Assembly (NCBI GenBank): GCA_944326915.1
Contig: CALVFT010000002.1
Span: 186,001-250,000 of the forward strand
Direction of reading: 5' to 3'
DNA: 64,000 nucleotides
Source: Candidatus Gastranaerophilales bacterium
GTDB taxonomy: Bacteria > Cyanobacteriota > Vampirovibrionia > Gastranaerophilales > Gastranaerophilaceae
The notes under the pieces were generated by a model. The model did no database searches, had not been told where the DNA came from, and saw nothing but the letters and a program-made list of their open reading frames with translations. Shown here piece by piece: positions 36,086 to 46,900 of this stretch. The position numbers and the translations under genes were made by a program. Numbering within the stretch: the stretch's first letter is position 1; every line of letters starts with the position of its first letter.

Positions 36086-36901
36086 ATGGCAGGCTACAGT
36101 ATGGCTGCGGCAAATATGTACGGAATGTTTCCAAATGCATATAATAACCAAGTTGCATTGAATGATTTATGCGGCTTAGATCTCTATTCTCCTATGGCAG
36201 GAGCAATGGGAATGAACGGAAGCATATTTCCACCAATGAGTGGCTTTGGTGTAAGTTACCCTATGATGCCGATGGGAGGAAATTATCAAAATTATTATGA
36301 CAACTATGAAAAATACCAAGATTTTTTGGTTAAAAATAGAGTAAATCAACAACAAAAAATGAGAAATGCTGATTTACAATTGAATTCTCCACAAGAAGGT
36401 ATTGCAAGAAAAGCGTCTCTTCTAAGAGAAAAGATTATGCAAGATGAACAGCAACAAATAATACCTGCATACAAAGCATTTTTAGAAAGTGTAAGAAGTA
36501 TGTATGGAGATAGTGCATCAGCTGAAGAAATCCAAAACAGGGCAATGAGTCTATACCAACAACAATACGGAACCACAGTAACAGAAGATATACGTAAATT
36601 TGGTAAAAACTCATATACTCAAGGCTTATTCCAGACATTGACTTTTGGATTAGCAGACAATACTACAGCAGAAGAAAATATTTCCAAAATAAACGGTCAG
36701 CCTGTAAGCAGATGGGAAAATGCAAAAAAAGTAGCAGGTAATGCAACAGGTGGTGCAATTTTTGGAGTAAGCGGTGCAATAGCTCTAAACTGTATTTGGA
36801 AAAACAAAGGTCCAATCGCAAAAGCAATATGCAGAGTACCAGTACTTGCAGCAATCGGAGGTCTTGTAGCTGGAGCTCTAGCATTTACCAACAAAAATTA
36901 A
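36086..36901 (+). CDS. Unrecognised Met/Gly/Tyr-rich protein with C-terminal hydrophobic segments
   Basis: 271 residues. The first ~75 are rich in Met, Gly, Tyr, Asn and Pro (AGAMGMNGSIFPPMSG). Residues ~75-190 are charged and helical with Gln-rich runs. The end has two glycine-spaced hydrophobic stretches (GGAIFGVSGAIALNCIW and PVLAAIGGLVAGALAF). GGAGG precedes the ATG. No family recognised; low-complexity N-termini of this sort occur in surface or assembly proteins. It is followed by a strong terminator. Confidence 0.65.
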   Translation: MAGYSMAAANMYGMFPNAYNNQVALNDLCGLDLYSPMAGAMGMNGSIFPPMSGFGVSYPMMPMGGNYQNYYDNYEKYQDFLVKNRVNQQQKMRNADLQLNSPQEGIARKASLLREKIMQDEQQQIIPAYKAFLESVRSMYGDSASAEEIQNRAMSLYQQQYGTTVTEDIRKFGKNSYTQGLFQTLTFGLADNTTAEENISKINGQPVSRWENAKKVAGNATGGAIFGVSGAIALNCIWKNKGPIAKAICRVPVLAAIGGLVAGALAFTNKN

Positions 36902-36941
36902 AGTATAGTGTGTGATAAATATAGTGTGAAAATGTGTGTGT

Positions 36942-36972
36942 AGAGGTTGAAAAAAGATTCAACCTCTTTTTT
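36942..36972 (+). terminator. Terminator after the 36086 gene
   Basis: Stem AGAGGTTGAA (36942-36951) with TTCAACCTCT (36958-36967), followed by T residues. Confidence 0.88.
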
Positions 36973-36988
36973 TATACCAAAAAAAGAA

Positions 36989-37019
36989 CACCTGCACTAA
37001 GGAGTCAAAAGTGCAGGTG
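36989..37019 (+). other. GC-rich hairpin with purine-rich loop, no T tail
   Basis: CACCTGCACT (36989-36998) pairs perfectly with AGTGCAGGTG (37010-37019). The 11-base loop contains AAGGAGTC. It follows a terminator and is not followed by T residues, so it is probably not a terminator. It could be part of a small RNA or a 5' region; unproven. Confidence 0.4.
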
Positions 37020-37104
37020 CTAAATCAGTAAAAGAGACATCAACGACATTATGAAATATGTAAAAAAAAAGTCAAATATTTATGGAGAAAAAATTTATTT
37101 ATTC

Positions 37105-37110
37105 TATAAT
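37105..37110 (+). promoter_or_regulatory. -10 element of the 37118 gene, leaderless layout
   Basis: TATAAT, then seven bases (ATTTGAT) to the ATG at 37118. No Shine-Dalgarno is visible. Confidence 0.48.
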
Positions 37111-37117
37111 ATTTGAT

Positions 37118-37750
37118 ATGAAAAGGATATTTGTATCAATTTTGGTTATATTAGTACAGTTGCATATAAGTACATATGCGGCATCGTTACCATTCAAAAA
37201 ACAGGTAAAAGAACCTCCTAAAATTTCAAAAGAATTTGAAAATATAAGTAAACAAGCAACAATTTTTTATGCAGAAAATGATATAAAAAGTTCTTTTGAT
37301 TTACTTCTCAGTATTCCGGAAGAAGAAAGATCGCCTCAAAATTGGCTTCTACTTGGAAATATTTTGCAAGACCAAGGTAAAAACAGCGAAGCAATTTTTA
37401 TGTACCAAAAAGCAATACTTTGTGATGAAAACTACTATAAATCATATTATAATCTTGGGAATGCTTACCTAAGCGAAGATAAGCCACACCTTGCAATAGT
37501 TCAATATAAAAAATTACTTAGCATAAATCCAAACTTTCCATACGCATATTATAACCTTGGATGTGCATATATTAAAATCGGAGAACTTAGAAAAGCTAAA
37601 AATGCATTCATTTCTGCTATTGAGCTAAAAAATACTGAACCTGATTTTCATTACAACTTGGCTTATGTATATAAGAAATTAAAGAACGAAAAAAATGCAA
37701 AATTATACTTGAAATACTACGACAAGATAATGGAACAACAATTACAGTAA
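37118..37750 (+). CDS. Exported TPR protein
   Basis: 210 residues. The signal peptide MKRIFVSILVILVQLHISTYA ends with a plausible cleavage before ASLPF. Four TPR units follow: SPQNWLLLGNILQDQGKNSE, KSYYNLGNAYLSEDKPHLAI, FPYAYYNLGCAYIKIGELRK and DFHYNLAYVYKKLKNEKNAK. The ATG at 37118 was chosen over the frame start at 37082 because it begins the signal peptide and lies seven bases after TATAAT. It is 17 bases upstream of the HAD hydrolase gene, so the two may share a transcript. Confidence 0.82.
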   Translation: MKRIFVSILVILVQLHISTYAASLPFKKQVKEPPKISKEFENISKQATIFYAENDIKSSFDLLLSIPEEERSPQNWLLLGNILQDQGKNSEAIFMYQKAILCDENYYKSYYNLGNAYLSEDKPHLAIVQYKKLLSINPNFPYAYYNLGCAYIKIGELRKAKNAFISAIELKNTEPDFHYNLAYVYKKLKNEKNAKLYLKYYDKIMEQQLQ

Positions 37751-37767
37751 TATAGAAAAGGTAAATT

Positions 37768-38466
37768 ATGCAAAAATATAAAGGGATAATTTTTGATTTT
37801 AACGGGACATTATTTTTTGACTCAGAAAAACACCTTGAAGCTTGGAGAGTTTACTCTAAACGTTTAAGAGGAACCGCTTTTTCTGATGAAGAAATGAGAA
37901 AATACATGTTTGGACGAACAAATGAAGACATTATTGCATATGCAATAGGGAGAAAACCTGAACCTGAAATGGTAGAAAAACTTGCAAAAGAAAAAGAAGC
38001 AGTCTATAGAGAAATGTGCAGAAAAGATTACAAAAACACAAAACTTGCACCGGGAGCTATAGAATTTCTTAACTTTCTAAAAGATAACAATGTTCCAATG
38101 ACAATAGCTACAATGTCAGAAAAAGATAATGTCGATTTTTATATCGAGGAATTCAACCTTGCAAAATGGTTTGATATAGAAAAAATAGTCTACTCTGATG
38201 GAACTATTCCCGGAAAACCTGCACCTGACATATATCAAATAGCAACAGAAAAACTTCACTTAGCGCCAAAAGATTGTATTGTAATAGAAGATGCACTATC
38301 AGGAATTCAATCAGCAAAAGATGCCGGAATAGGAAAAATTATAGCAATTGCCTCTATGGAAAAAGAGGAATTATACAAAAATATACCTTCTGTGTCACAA
38401 ATTATTAAAAATTTTGATGAAATAGACAGAAGCATTTTTGATACAGAAATACTTGCTAGCAAATAA
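37768..38466 (+). CDS. HAD-family hydrolase, beta-phosphoglucomutase-like
   Basis: 232 residues in a HAD fold with a helical cap. Motif I is FDFNGTLFFDSE: the nucleophile Asp10 is present, but the second Asp of DxD is Asn12. Motif II TIATMSE, motif III in IPGKPAPDIY, motif IV VIEDALSGIQSA. Relatives act on small phosphosugars. The Asn in motif I normally lowers phosphatase activity, so a mutase or specialised phosphatase is possible. AAAGG is near the ATG and a terminator follows. Confidence 0.85.
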   Translation: MQKYKGIIFDFNGTLFFDSEKHLEAWRVYSKRLRGTAFSDEEMRKYMFGRTNEDIIAYAIGRKPEPEMVEKLAKEKEAVYREMCRKDYKNTKLAPGAIEFLNFLKDNNVPMTIATMSEKDNVDFYIEEFNLAKWFDIEKIVYSDGTIPGKPAPDIYQIATEKLHLAPKDCIVIEDALSGIQSAKDAGIGKIIAIASMEKEELYKNIPSVSQIIKNFDEIDRSIFDTEILASK

Positions 38467-38497
38467 AAAAGGTCTGTCTAAATAACAGACCTTTTTT
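38465..38497. terminator. Terminator between the HAD gene and the alcohol dehydrogenase
   Basis: AAAAAAGGTCTGT (38465-38477) pairs with ACAGACCTTTTTT (38485-38497). Strong on the plus strand, and usable on the minus strand for the convergent dehydrogenase. Confidence 0.9.
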
Positions 38498-38521
38498 ATC
38501 CTTTATAAAAGTATTATAACT

Positions 38522-39682
38522 TTAAGCCTCTTTCACAATATCAAAAGCAACATCTGCAGTAATATTACCTTTTTCTCCAAGAGCAACATTACGAGAACTA
38601 AATCTAGCTCTAATTTTTTCAGCAGCTTCATTTGCATCGATATCATAATCAGAAAGTTTTGTCTTCATTCCAATAGAATTAAAGAAGTTTTCAATTTCAG
38701 ATATAGCTAAATCAGCGGCTTTCAAATCAACTGACTCTTCTACACCAAATACTTCTCTAGCTAATTTGGCAAGTTTTTTAGATTTAGAAATTTTTTGGTT
38801 TTTCAATAATCTTGGAAGAACTATTGCCAAACTTTGTCCATGATCTATGCCATAAAAAGCAGTCAATTCATGTCCAATCATATGTGTAGCCCAATCCTGA
38901 GGGACTCCGACAGAAATCCAATAATTCAAACCACAAGTTGCACACCAAAAAATATTTGCTCTTGCATCATAATCATTAGGATTAGCTAAAACTTTTGGAG
39001 CTTCCTCTATTAGAGTTCTTAAAATTCCTAAAGCCCAAGAATCTTGCAAAGGAGAATTAACTTCATAAGTACAATACTGCTCCATTACATGAACAAAAGT
39101 ATCAACAATTCCATTTATAGTCTGTTTTACAGGCAAACTAAATGTAACCTGAGGATCAATTATAGAAAACTGAGGATATAACAATGGAGAATGAAAAGCT
39201 AGTTTTTCATCAGTTGCAATTCTTGAAATAACACCACCATTATTCATTTCAGACCCAGTAGCAGGAAGTGTAATTACATCAGCTAAAGGTAAAGCATCAA
39301 CTACAGGATTTTGTTCTACCATAAAATAATCATAAGCATCCTTTTCCCCAAAATACTTTGATGCAGCCGCAATAAATTTTGTACCATCAAGAGTGGATCC
39401 ACCTCCTACAGCTAGTAGGAAATCAACATTTTCACGTTTCGCAATTTCAACAGCCTTCATCAATGTTTCATATTTTGGATTTGGCTCAATACCTCCAAAC
39501 TCAATTACATCATAACCAGCCAAAGCTTGTTTTACCTGATCATAAACACCATTTTTCTTGATAGATCCACCACCATATGTCATCAATATCTTCTTTGACT
39601 TGTCAATATTGCTAGCAAGCTCAGAGATTGTATCTTTACCAAAAATGACCTTTGTAGGGCAGTAAAATTCAAAATTATTCAT
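38522..39682 (-). CDS. Iron-containing alcohol dehydrogenase (YqhD/BdhA-like)
   Basis: 386 residues. Reduces aldehydes to alcohols with NAD(P)H, a fermentation end step. It begins MNNFEFYCPTKVIFGKD. Cofactor binding is in MTYGGGSIKKNGVYDQ and AVGGGSTLDGTKFIA. The metal-site region includes VDTFVHVMEQYC, ATHMIGHELTAFYGIDHGQS with the histidine ligands. The GGGS after YGG suggests an NADP preference, which is inference. The ATG at 39682 has GAAGGAG six bases upstream; a 13-codon longer frame is not supported. Confidence 0.92.
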   Translation of the reverse strand: MNNFEFYCPTKVIFGKDTISELASNIDKSKKILMTYGGGSIKKNGVYDQVKQALAGYDVIEFGGIEPNPKYETLMKAVEIAKRENVDFLLAVGGGSTLDGTKFIAAASKYFGEKDAYDYFMVEQNPVVDALPLADVITLPATGSEMNNGGVISRIATDEKLAFHSPLLYPQFSIIDPQVTFSLPVKQTINGIVDTFVHVMEQYCTYEVNSPLQDSWALGILRTLIEEAPKVLANPNDYDARANIFWCATCGLNYWISVGVPQDWATHMIGHELTAFYGIDHGQSLAIVLPRLLKNQKISKSKKLAKLAREVFGVEESVDLKAADLAISEIENFFNSIGMKTKLSDYDIDANEAAEKIRARFSSRNVALGEKGNITADVAFDIVKEA

Positions 39683-39750
39683 ATGTATCTCCTTCTTATT
39701 TCGTGTATACTTATAATACATTTTTATTTAAAACTTGTAAAGGAAATATT

Positions 39751-40221
39751 TTGAATTATAAATATTTTTATCAAACAGAAATTGGTAAAATTTTTATTGG
39801 AGAAAGTAAAAATTTTATAACCTTTATCACTTTTTCAGAAGAAAATATTCCAACCGATTACAAAAAAAAAGAAACTCCTTTAATAAAACAATGTATTAAA
39901 GAAATTTATGAATATTTAGAAGGTAATAGAAAATATTTTTCTATAAAAATATCTGAAGAAGGTACTAAGTTTCAAAAAAAAGTATGGAATGAGCTAAAAA
40001 AAATCCCATATGGAGAAACAAGAAGTTATCAAGATATAGCGATATCAATAGGTAATATAAAAGCCTCTAGAGCTATTGGAAATACTAACAATAAAAATCC
40101 AATAGCAATAATCATTCCTTGTCACAGGGTTATTGCTAAAAATGGAAACTTATCAGGATATGCAGGAGGCAGTAGTATAAAAAAATTTTTACTTAATCTA
40201 GAACAAAAACATTTAATATAA
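39751..40221 (+). CDS. ogt: Methylated-DNA-protein-cysteine S-methyltransferase (Ogt)
   Basis: Suicidal repair protein that removes O6-alkyl groups from guanine. 156 residues with VWNELKKIPYGETRSYQDIA, the DNA-binding wing, and the active site IIPCHRVIAKNGNLSGYAGG (Cys124). The start is TTG at 39751, supported by AAGGA eight bases upstream; the frame is open further upstream but enters the divergent promoter region. A TATAATAC lies at ~39711. It is divergent from the alcohol dehydrogenase. Confidence 0.92.
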   Translation: MNYKYFYQTEIGKIFIGESKNFITFITFSEENIPTDYKKKETPLIKQCIKEIYEYLEGNRKYFSIKISEEGTKFQKKVWNELKKIPYGETRSYQDIAISIGNIKASRAIGNTNNKNPIAIIIPCHRVIAKNGNLSGYAGGSSIKKFLLNLEQKHLI

Positions 40222-40286
40222 AACTTTACAAACATCAAATATTTAACGTGTATTTGCTATAATTGACAAGACAATTGGAGGAGAGC

Positions 40287-40913
40287 ATGGAACTAATAAA
40301 TTCTATTTTAGGTATACTTATAAATTTTATCGAAGGAACTATTACTCATATGGGAGCTTGGGGAATTGCTCTATTAATGGCAATAGAATCCTGTAATATT
40401 CCACTTCCAAGTGAAGCAGTACTTCCATTCGCAGGCTATATTGTAAGCAAAGGTGAAATGAATTTTCACGTAGCTGCAATAGCTGGAGCCCTTGGTTGCG
40501 TACTAGGGTCTATCCCATCATATTACCTTGGGTTTTTCGGAGGAAGAAAATTTGTAGAAAAATATGGAAAATATTTTCTTGTATCTCATAAAGATCTCGA
40601 AGAAGCTGATAAGTGGGTAGAAAAATACGGAGATTGGGCATTCTTCTTATGCAGAATGCTGCCAGTTGTAAGAACTTTTATTTCTTTGCCTGCAGGAATA
40701 TTAAAAGCTAAAAAAAGAATATTTTTCACTCTAACATTTCTAGGTTCATTGGTATGGAGTTATGCACTAGTTTATGTTGGTCTAAAAATGGGTCAAAATT
40801 TAGAAGCTTTCAAACACATTTGGCATAAGTTTGATATTGCGATTGTTGTAATTTTTGGAGTTTTAGGTGCGTTATACATCTACAAGCACATTAAACACTT
40901 AAAAGAATCATAA
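40287..40913 (+). CDS. DedA family membrane protein
   Basis: 208 residues, the DedA/SNARE-associated fold; relatives act in lipid flipping (undecaprenyl phosphate or phosphatidylethanolamine) and envelope maintenance. Seen: ALLMAIESCNIPLPSEAVLPFAGY with the conserved ExxxPxPSE-like segment, GSIPSYYLGFFGGRKFVEKYG, and RMLPVVRTFISLPAGI, the re-entrant arginine motif. GGAGGAG precedes the ATG at 40287, and an extended -10 TTGCTATAAT ends at 40263. It is followed by a terminator. Confidence 0.9.
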   Translation: MELINSILGILINFIEGTITHMGAWGIALLMAIESCNIPLPSEAVLPFAGYIVSKGEMNFHVAAIAGALGCVLGSIPSYYLGFFGGRKFVEKYGKYFLVSHKDLEEADKWVEKYGDWAFFLCRMLPVVRTFISLPAGILKAKKRIFFTLTFLGSLVWSYALVYVGLKMGQNLEAFKHIWHKFDIAIVVIFGVLGALYIYKHIKHLKES

Positions 40914-40929
40914 CTTTTAAAATATATAC

Positions 40930-40965
40930 AAAAAGCTATACAGTTCATTTCTGTATAGCTTTTTT
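40930..40965. terminator. Terminator between DedA gene and giant gene
   Basis: AAAAAGCTATACAG (40930-40943) pairs with CTGTATAGCTTTTT (40951-40964). It can serve both convergent genes. Confidence 0.88.
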
Positions 40966-40997
40966 ATTAATATAAATATCTATATTATCTAATAATT

Positions 40998-43900
40998 TTA
41001 TGGAAAAATTATCACACGTTTTAACGGGCTATCTTTTAATGAGAAAGGACAGGATCCATCATATGTTTTTGATGCAGAATAAGCAAATGCAATTGGAGTT
41101 TGATTTAATATAGTTACTTCGTTTTGTTCTCCTTGAGTTTTTAACATGTTTTCATAAGCAGCATTATGAGCATCGATTATTTCTTGTCTTGTTAAATATC
41201 TGCCATTAATATTATAATGATCATCTAACTCATTTAAGCGTTTATCAACAATTTGTTCCATTAATAATCCATATTCTTCATTTGTCAGAGCAAGTTTTTC
41301 TTTAACAGTACTTGCAACTTCATGATATCCTCTTGTACCTGACATACTGACTACAAAATCATTATACGATTTTCCAAAGCCAGAATCTATATTATATCTG
41401 CTTACTTCTGCGACATTTCTATTATCAAATTCGGAAATAATCCCCTCAGTACGACCAGCAAAAGTCCTTGCAGCATTTGGCTTTAACAATGAATTAGAGA
41501 AAAATACTTTATCATTCTTATTGTTTAGCAAATTATATAAATGTTCTACGCCATGTTCAGTAAAATGTCCCATCAAATAAAAATCTTCCGGTAATTTAGT
41601 TTTTCTAAGGTCAATAACCTGACATTCTACGCCGCCAATAATTTGTTTTTCCCAATAAGGTTCAAGATCTTTTGCAGTTACAGAATTGACTATCTGCATA
41701 TTTTGATAAACTCTTTTTTGTGCAGCTTCAATTGGTTTTGTATCAATTTTATTATCAGGATTTATTATATCTTCTATAAGTTTAGAAAGTTTTAATGTTC
41801 CAAATCTGTTGTTTACTGCGACTTTATTCGCATTATTTTCAGGATTTATATCAGGATAATTTTTTACTCCATTACGTTCTATCCATTCAGGGTTATATTC
41901 TCCTGCAATACCAATATCAACAACACCATCGTTATACTCTTTACTCCAACCAGAGTGAGCAACTAAATCAGTAACAACATATTTTTCTTCATCAGTTAAA
42001 CCAAATCTTTCCAAAATAGCCCATGTAAAATCACCGTTCTTATAACGTTTATGTTTTAGATCGATAGCAACACCATCGTTACTAACAACAAAAACTTTTT
42101 CAATAACATTAGATGTAGAATCTATATCATTAAATGCTCTGAACATTAGAGCTAATTTTGCCATTTTTTGTTCATTTTGTGACAAAGTTTTATATTGAGA
42201 ATTATTTACGAGTGATTGCATTTGTCTTAATACTGTAACATCGACTCTTTGACCATCTGAACCAATTTTTCCAACTAACATTGTAAATTCAGGAAAATCT
42301 TTTGTTAGTGAAGTATATATAGCATTCAATGAAGAATCTGAATTTAAGACTCTATTATTTTGGAATTTTTCAATACACTGTTTGATTTTTTGTTCAATAT
42401 TAGCTAAATTTTGAGGAGCATCCATCTGAGGTTTACAGATTACCCCTTCTATTTTTCCATCTTTTAAAGTTAAACCATAAGAATTTAAAATATCGTTTGC
42501 TCTTGCTTGAGGCAAATCTTTTACAGCATCAATAAGGTCACTTTCAAACTGTTCTCTAGAATATTCAAGCTCTATTCCACTGCCAACATCTGCAGTTGCT
42601 AAAGTATTATCTAATGTTTCAATAGTATGTTCTAATTGGTTTTGAGACTCTACTGATACTTCTGATTTTCTATTATATTGGTTTTTTCTAGCATTTATAG
42701 CATAATTAAAATCTATTCCATTTCTAGACAGAATTTCTTTATCTTCTGGTGTTAAATTTCTAATTTGCCAATCACTGACTTCTTTTACAGGTTCTCCTTT
42801 TACAAACGGTTCAAGCCAACTATTTTTCTTAATAACGCCATACAAATCATCAGGTAAAGATGAATAATAATTCAATTCATCTAAATTAATTCCTTTACCA
42901 TTTTCATCAGAAGCTTCTTCTAGCGCAAACATTCCACCTTTTTTAGCAGAAGCAAGAATATTTGATGCATCATCAGGATTTGCTTTTATTGTATTGTATA
43001 AATTACTTACTATACAACGTTCAGATGCGTTATCGCATTTTATTCCAAGCATTCCAACGATATTAGCGAGTTCAGACTCAACCGCTTTTAGTTTATCAAA
43101 ATCAATTTTACCATCGGTCATGTAATGCTGTGAAACATCATAATTATATTTATTTCGCCATAAATGATCAGAAGTTCTGAGGGTCATAGAACGTGCAAGT
43201 GGAGCATTTGTCAAATTTTGCAAAATTTCTTCACTTACGTACCCTTTTTCATTGTATAAACTACTTATATCTTGTTTGAGTTTTTGTAATGTATTTAGTA
43301 CTCCGACTTTATCAAAATCTTTTCGCTCATTTTTAATTAAACGCAACATAGTCATATCAAGAATACCGTCTTGATTTCTATAATTCTCAAGAATTTTAAC
43401 AACTTCAGATTTACTAATTCCTAAATCTTTTATCATATAATCTACTGCAAAACAGTTTTGAACATTAAGTTCACCATTAACTGTACATAAATTTCTTAAA
43501 AGCTCTGCGTATTCATCGTATTGAATACGAGTTTCATGTTGATATGTTCTCAAGTTATATTCTTGGAATTCTTTTTCTGATTGTAAAAATTCTTTTTCTA
43601 CTTTTTGAATAATATAATCCTTAGTAAATTGACCAATAGTAGATAAATCAATTTCTCCTGTTTCAGGATGTTTTCTTAGATCATAATGTATATAACGACC
43701 GAAAGGATCAGACTCTGGAAGCATCATTCCAATTTTGAAACCTATATCGTCACAGCGTTTAATATAATTTCCATTTGCATCTTTTTCATAATAAATACCA
43801 TTTGTCGCAATTTGAGAAACCATTAGGGAATAAGAATAATCTGATTCTGATTCTCTATTTTTAATTTTTTGTTCAAATGTTGCATAAATACGATCAAATG

Positions 43901-46900
43901 CATCTTGGTTAAAAGTATAGCCTTTTCTATAATCCCCCTCAACACAAGCAGAGATCAAGTCATCAACAACACCATTTCTTACATTTGGATGAGAAAATAG
44001 TTTTTTAGCAGCATTAACAATTTCTTGTCTTACTTCTGGTTTTGCAGACTCTAAATGCATTGTTAATATACGATTGATAGAAAAATCAGTAGATTGTACT
44101 AGATATTCATCTTTACCTTTCGGGATACAGTCCACAAATTCTTTAGCATAACCAAGCATCTCATCACTTAATAAATTATTTTGTGAATCTCTTGAGATAG
44201 TACTAAAATCTCTAAGCTTGAAATTATTTGCATCATCTCTATTATTTTCAAGCTCACTATTTCTTATAGATTCTAACAAAGATTTAGCTGCAGGACTTAC
44301 AAAACCATTATCTCTTTGAGATAATTGAATACCTCTTGTTAGGAATTCAGCATCAGACATTTCTCCTTCAGTGATACCTGCAGGAAGCGACTCAGAATTT
44401 AATATTGTAATTGTACCATCCGAATTTATTCTAAACTTTTGACCGTTGATTTCTTGAATTTCACCTTGTTCAACTTTCCAGCGGCCTTCTCCAACGTAAG
44501 AATTTTCAAGACCTCTAATATTGCTACCTAATTGTTGAGATCCTAAATTATAAGCACCACGTTCTGTTGCTTGGTCTACATAACCTTGCATATCTGTGTT
44601 AGGATTAATAGGATTAGCAAATTCATCCTTATAAATTCTTGTTAAATATTCATTTAAAGATCCTTCTTCAGAATATTTCAAATTATTGTAATTTTCTAAT
44701 AATCTTGCAGTGAAAGGACTTTCTAGAACTTCTTGAATTTTAGCTTCTTTAAATGGGTCAGGAATAGATTTATCATTCATTACAACATCTCTAAGCCCTT
44801 GTTCTCCATATTGAGCAATAATATCACGATATTGCAACATATGTGTTAATTCGTGAGAAATTATTTCTACTAAATCTTTTGCATTATTTGTATTCTTATT
44901 AATTTGAATAGTACCATTAGGCCAATTTGCCAAGCCATCAGAACCTTCCATTTCTATAAATTCTATTTTAGGTTCGTAGCCCTTCATGCCAATATCTTCT
45001 GATAATATTTTAACAACGCCGTCTGCAAATTTTTGTTTATCAGAGCCACAGTCTTTTGCAAGTTTACTTAATTCTTCACTACGATTTTTTGCGATATCAT
45101 TAAATACATTGCCTAATTCTTCATATCGTTGAGCAAGTTTTTCTTTTAATTTACCTGTTAAAATTAAAGATGTTACTTCTCCATTAACATTAGTAGCTGG
45201 AGTTCTTAAATCAGCGTCATTATCAAGATTAAATAAATCAACAGATCTATTCTCTACACCTGTATTAACATCTGATTGTTGCCACTGATCTTTAATTTTT
45301 CCAGTAACAGATTCAGCAGGATTTTCATTTTTGGCGTTATTAATTAGAGCTTCAGTTTGAGAACTTATCCCTTTTGGAACTCCAGTTTCAGCTTGTTTTT
45401 CTTGTTTCTTTTTAACACGAATTTTTCCTTCTGAAATACCATCCATTGTATTCAGAATATTTTGAGCTTCTGCCCTAGTAATACCATATTCTTTAAATGC
45501 ATCATGAATATATTTTACTTTTGACTCAGTACTTAGATGTGCAAATTGTTTTTGTAATACACCGCCTGAAATTGCAAATGCAACAGAATTTATCCAATCT
45601 TGAGATGTAAGTTCTGCATCTCCAGAAATTTTATTTAACAAATATGTACTTGATAAATCTAATGCAACCTCACTTGGAATTTGTAACATCTTTGCAGTAG
45701 TATCAATACTTTTAAAACTTTTAACGATATCATTCGGAAATTTCACAGGATTGGCTTTTATCATAGTAAAAACTTCATCTGCAGATTTTCCAGATTGTCT
45801 TAAAGTTTTTACAAGCGCTTTGGTCTTGTATAGAGCAGCACCTTGTTCAGCAAATTTTGAAGCTTGCATCCCTGCAGCCATATATATAGTATTTTTTAAA
45901 ACACCTTTACCCCAAGCTTCCCATTCTTCAGCATTCATACCGTTTTCTGATGAAAGTTGCTCTAATAATTCTGTTGGTCTAAGCGTCATATTTGCCATAA
46001 TAATTGGAGATGTAGCTTTTTGCACTTTTTGCATTGTTTGAGCAAGTTTTACACCTTTTTTAGCCTTGTCTACAAGTCCTAATCCTTTAACTATTTTTGC
46101 ACCAGTAGTAGTTCCTTTTAATGCAACAGAACCTCTTAATGCCCAACCACTTGTTGCAACTGCTCCACCTGGAACTACCGTCAAAGCCATTGATAAAATA
46201 TTAAGTCCCATTTCAATATTTGCAACACCTTGCTGTTGCATTTGAACATATTTTTCAGATAGAATCTTTAAATCTTTCTTTCCAAAAGCCTTTTTAAAAC
46301 TATCTTCATATTCTTTTTGATATTTATTTAAAATATTTTGTGTAAGAGAAGACATTTCTTCAGGAGTTGCATCTTTATTGTATTTAACATTTAAATTCTT
46401 TGCTAGAGACTTATCCAACAAAATACTCATTTCTTGAGCTATAATTCTTAGCTCTTCATTAGGAGCTTCTGTAAATTCTCCATTTTTAGCTCTTCTTGAA
46501 ATAACATATTCGCCACGATTATTCTTAGCTAACTTAAATTCTCCACCATATTTTTTTATAGTAGAATGATCCTTGTATTTTTCGCTAATTACTCCTAATA
46601 TTTCATTTATTTTAGATTGAGATTTGATTCCAGCAAGATTAAAAGCTCCAATAATAGCTTTTGAAGCATTTTCAGGAGTCATTTGACTCATTGTATCACC
46701 TTTAGTTGCAAAAGCTAAATTTTGTTTTGTTCTCTTAATCATGTCTACAGCTGTTTTAACTTCAGCAAACTTCTCTGCTTTCTGTTTGCAATCATTAATA
46801 TTTTTTTCACTAAAATCTACACCTCTGGTTCTTTTAAATGTTTCTTCAAATGAAGATATGATAGGATTACCAAGTAAATCAAAGGATAAAGGTTCACCTT

